This document shows, in pieces, positions 5,100 to 5,739 of a stretch of DNA of 5,739 nucleotides. A model generated the notes under the pieces. That model was not told the origin of the DNA and did not search any database. It worked only from the letters and a program-made list of their open reading frames with translations. Each line of letters starts with the position of its first letter. Position 1 is the first letter of the stretch. The position numbers and the translations under genes were made by a program. The stretch comes from an uncultured Phaeodactylibacter sp. (GTDB lineage Bacteria; Bacteroidota; Bacteroidia; Chitinophagales; Saprospiraceae). The DNA is taken from positions 1-5,739 of the forward strand of contig CAJXXJ010000277.1 of the NCBI GenBank assembly GCA_913062745.1, given 5' to 3'.

Positions 5100-5739
5100 T
5101 TAGCTAATGCCCTTCAACGTCTGGCGCAGGTAGCGCTTGTATTTCATCCGGTAGGCACGGTAGATTTTGCGGTAACGCGTATAAGAATCTTCGTTGACCG
5201 GCTCTCCGTCTGCTTTGAGGAAGCCCTGCTGCTTCATCCACTCATCGTTGTAGATCTTGCCCAGGTAGCGGGTGCCGTGGTCCGGAAAAAGGGCGACTAC
5301 CACATCTGTAGGCTTCAACTCTTCCTTCAGCCGGAAAACCGCCTGCATCGCTGAACCGCTGGAGTAGCCGACGAGCAAGCCTTCCATGCGTGCGAGCTGA
5401 CGGGCGCGGTGGGCGCTGCTGCGGTCCGTCACCTTGATGAAGTCGTCGATCAGGTCGAAAGCCACATTGCCCGGGATGATGGTTTTGCCCAGGCCTTCCA
5501 CTTTGTAGGGATAGATTTCCGTCTTGTCAAAAACGCCGGTCTCCCAGTATTTTTTCAGCACAGAGCCGTAGGCATCCACCGCGATGATTCTGATATCCGG
5601 GTTTTTCTCCTTGAGGTAACGCGCCGTTCCGGACAGCGTGCCACCGGTGCCGGCACAACAGACGTAGTGGGTGATTTTCCCTTCAGTCTGCTCCCAAATT
5701 TCCGGCCCGGTAGAGGAGGCGTGGGCCATGGAATTGTTG
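5100..5739 (-). CDS. Cystathionine beta-synthase-like PLP enzyme, N-terminally truncated by the window edge
   Basis: The frame runs off the right edge, so the ATG at 5729 is internal; NNS precedes it. About 212 residues of a fold-type II PLP enzyme are visible. Counting from that methionine, the PLP-phosphate loop GTGGTLSG is at 27-34 and the serine facing the PLP ring nitrogen is in GYSSGSA (121-127). The catalytic lysine lies outside the window. Several features favour cystathionine beta-synthase over O-acetylserine sulfhydrylase: VDAYGSVL, the [12 protein letters not shown] segment (75-86), [10 protein letters not shown], and the closing [17 protein letters not shown] segment with a following QQGF. 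The role is probably condensing serine (or an activated serine) with homocysteine or sulfide in transsulfuration or cysteine synthesis, in the cytosol. The protein ends at TAA 5102-5100 without the paired CBS domains that regulate longer relatives. Instead it has an about 30-residue tail rich in Arg, Lys and Tyr. OAS-TL activity remains possible. Confidence 0.84.
   Translation of the reverse strand, partial: NNSMAHASSTGPEIWEQTEGKITHYVCCAGTGGTLSGTARYLKEKNPDIRIIAVDAYGSVLKKYWETGVFDKTEIYPYKVEGLGKTIIPGNVAFDLIDDFIKVTDRSSAHRARQLARMEGLLVGYSSGSAMQAVFRLKEELKPTDVVVALFPDHGTRYLGKIYNDEWMKQQGFLKADGEPVNEDSYTRYRKIYRAYRMKYKRYLRQTLKGIS

Overview
The window looks like part of a chromosome from a moderately GC-rich Bacteroidota bacterium, most likely of the Saprospiria/Lewinella type. 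This rests on remembered resemblance of the proteins (the periplasmic-binding-protein-like C-terminus, the TrmH N-terminus, the TPR-AAA+ protein) and on the lack of clear Shine-Dalgarno sequences before the starts. It is inference, not a database result. There is no sign of mobile elements, CRISPR arrays, tRNA or rRNA genes.

Layout, left to right. (1) 1-526, plus strand: the 3' end of a gene for a type 1 periplasmic-binding-protein-like protein, cut by the window edge, followed directly by a long 15-bp perfect inverted repeat. (2) 629-1264, plus strand: a complete TrmH-type tRNA 2'-O-ribose methyltransferase with a GTG start. (3) 1364-3951, minus strand: a two-gene operon whose reading frames overlap by one base (TAATG). 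The first gene encodes a cytosolic protein with N-terminal TPRs and one Cdc48/FtsH-like AAA+ domain. The second encodes six TPRs followed by a domain of about six membrane segments. It meets trmH tail to tail. (4) 4069-4722, minus strand: a fatty acid 2-hydroxylase-like membrane enzyme with a complete histidine-ligand set, ending in a convincing intrinsic terminator that separates it from the AAA+ operon. (5) 4723-5099: a 377-base non-coding gap whose GC-rich half carries several perfect hairpins, two of which exclude each other. (6) 5100-5739, minus strand: the C-terminal two thirds or so of a cystathionine beta-synthase-like PLP enzyme without a CBS-domain pair, its start lying outside the window.

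The genes do not form one pathway. trmH is tRNA modification, the CBS-like enzyme is sulfur amino acid metabolism, and the hydroxylase is probably lipid modification (2-hydroxy acyl chains of sphingolipid- or sulfonolipid-like lipids). The most system-like unit is the coupled TPR-AAA+ / TPR-membrane pair. It has the layout of a soluble unfoldase or remodelling ATPase with a membrane-anchored TPR partner, and I know of no characterised function for it.
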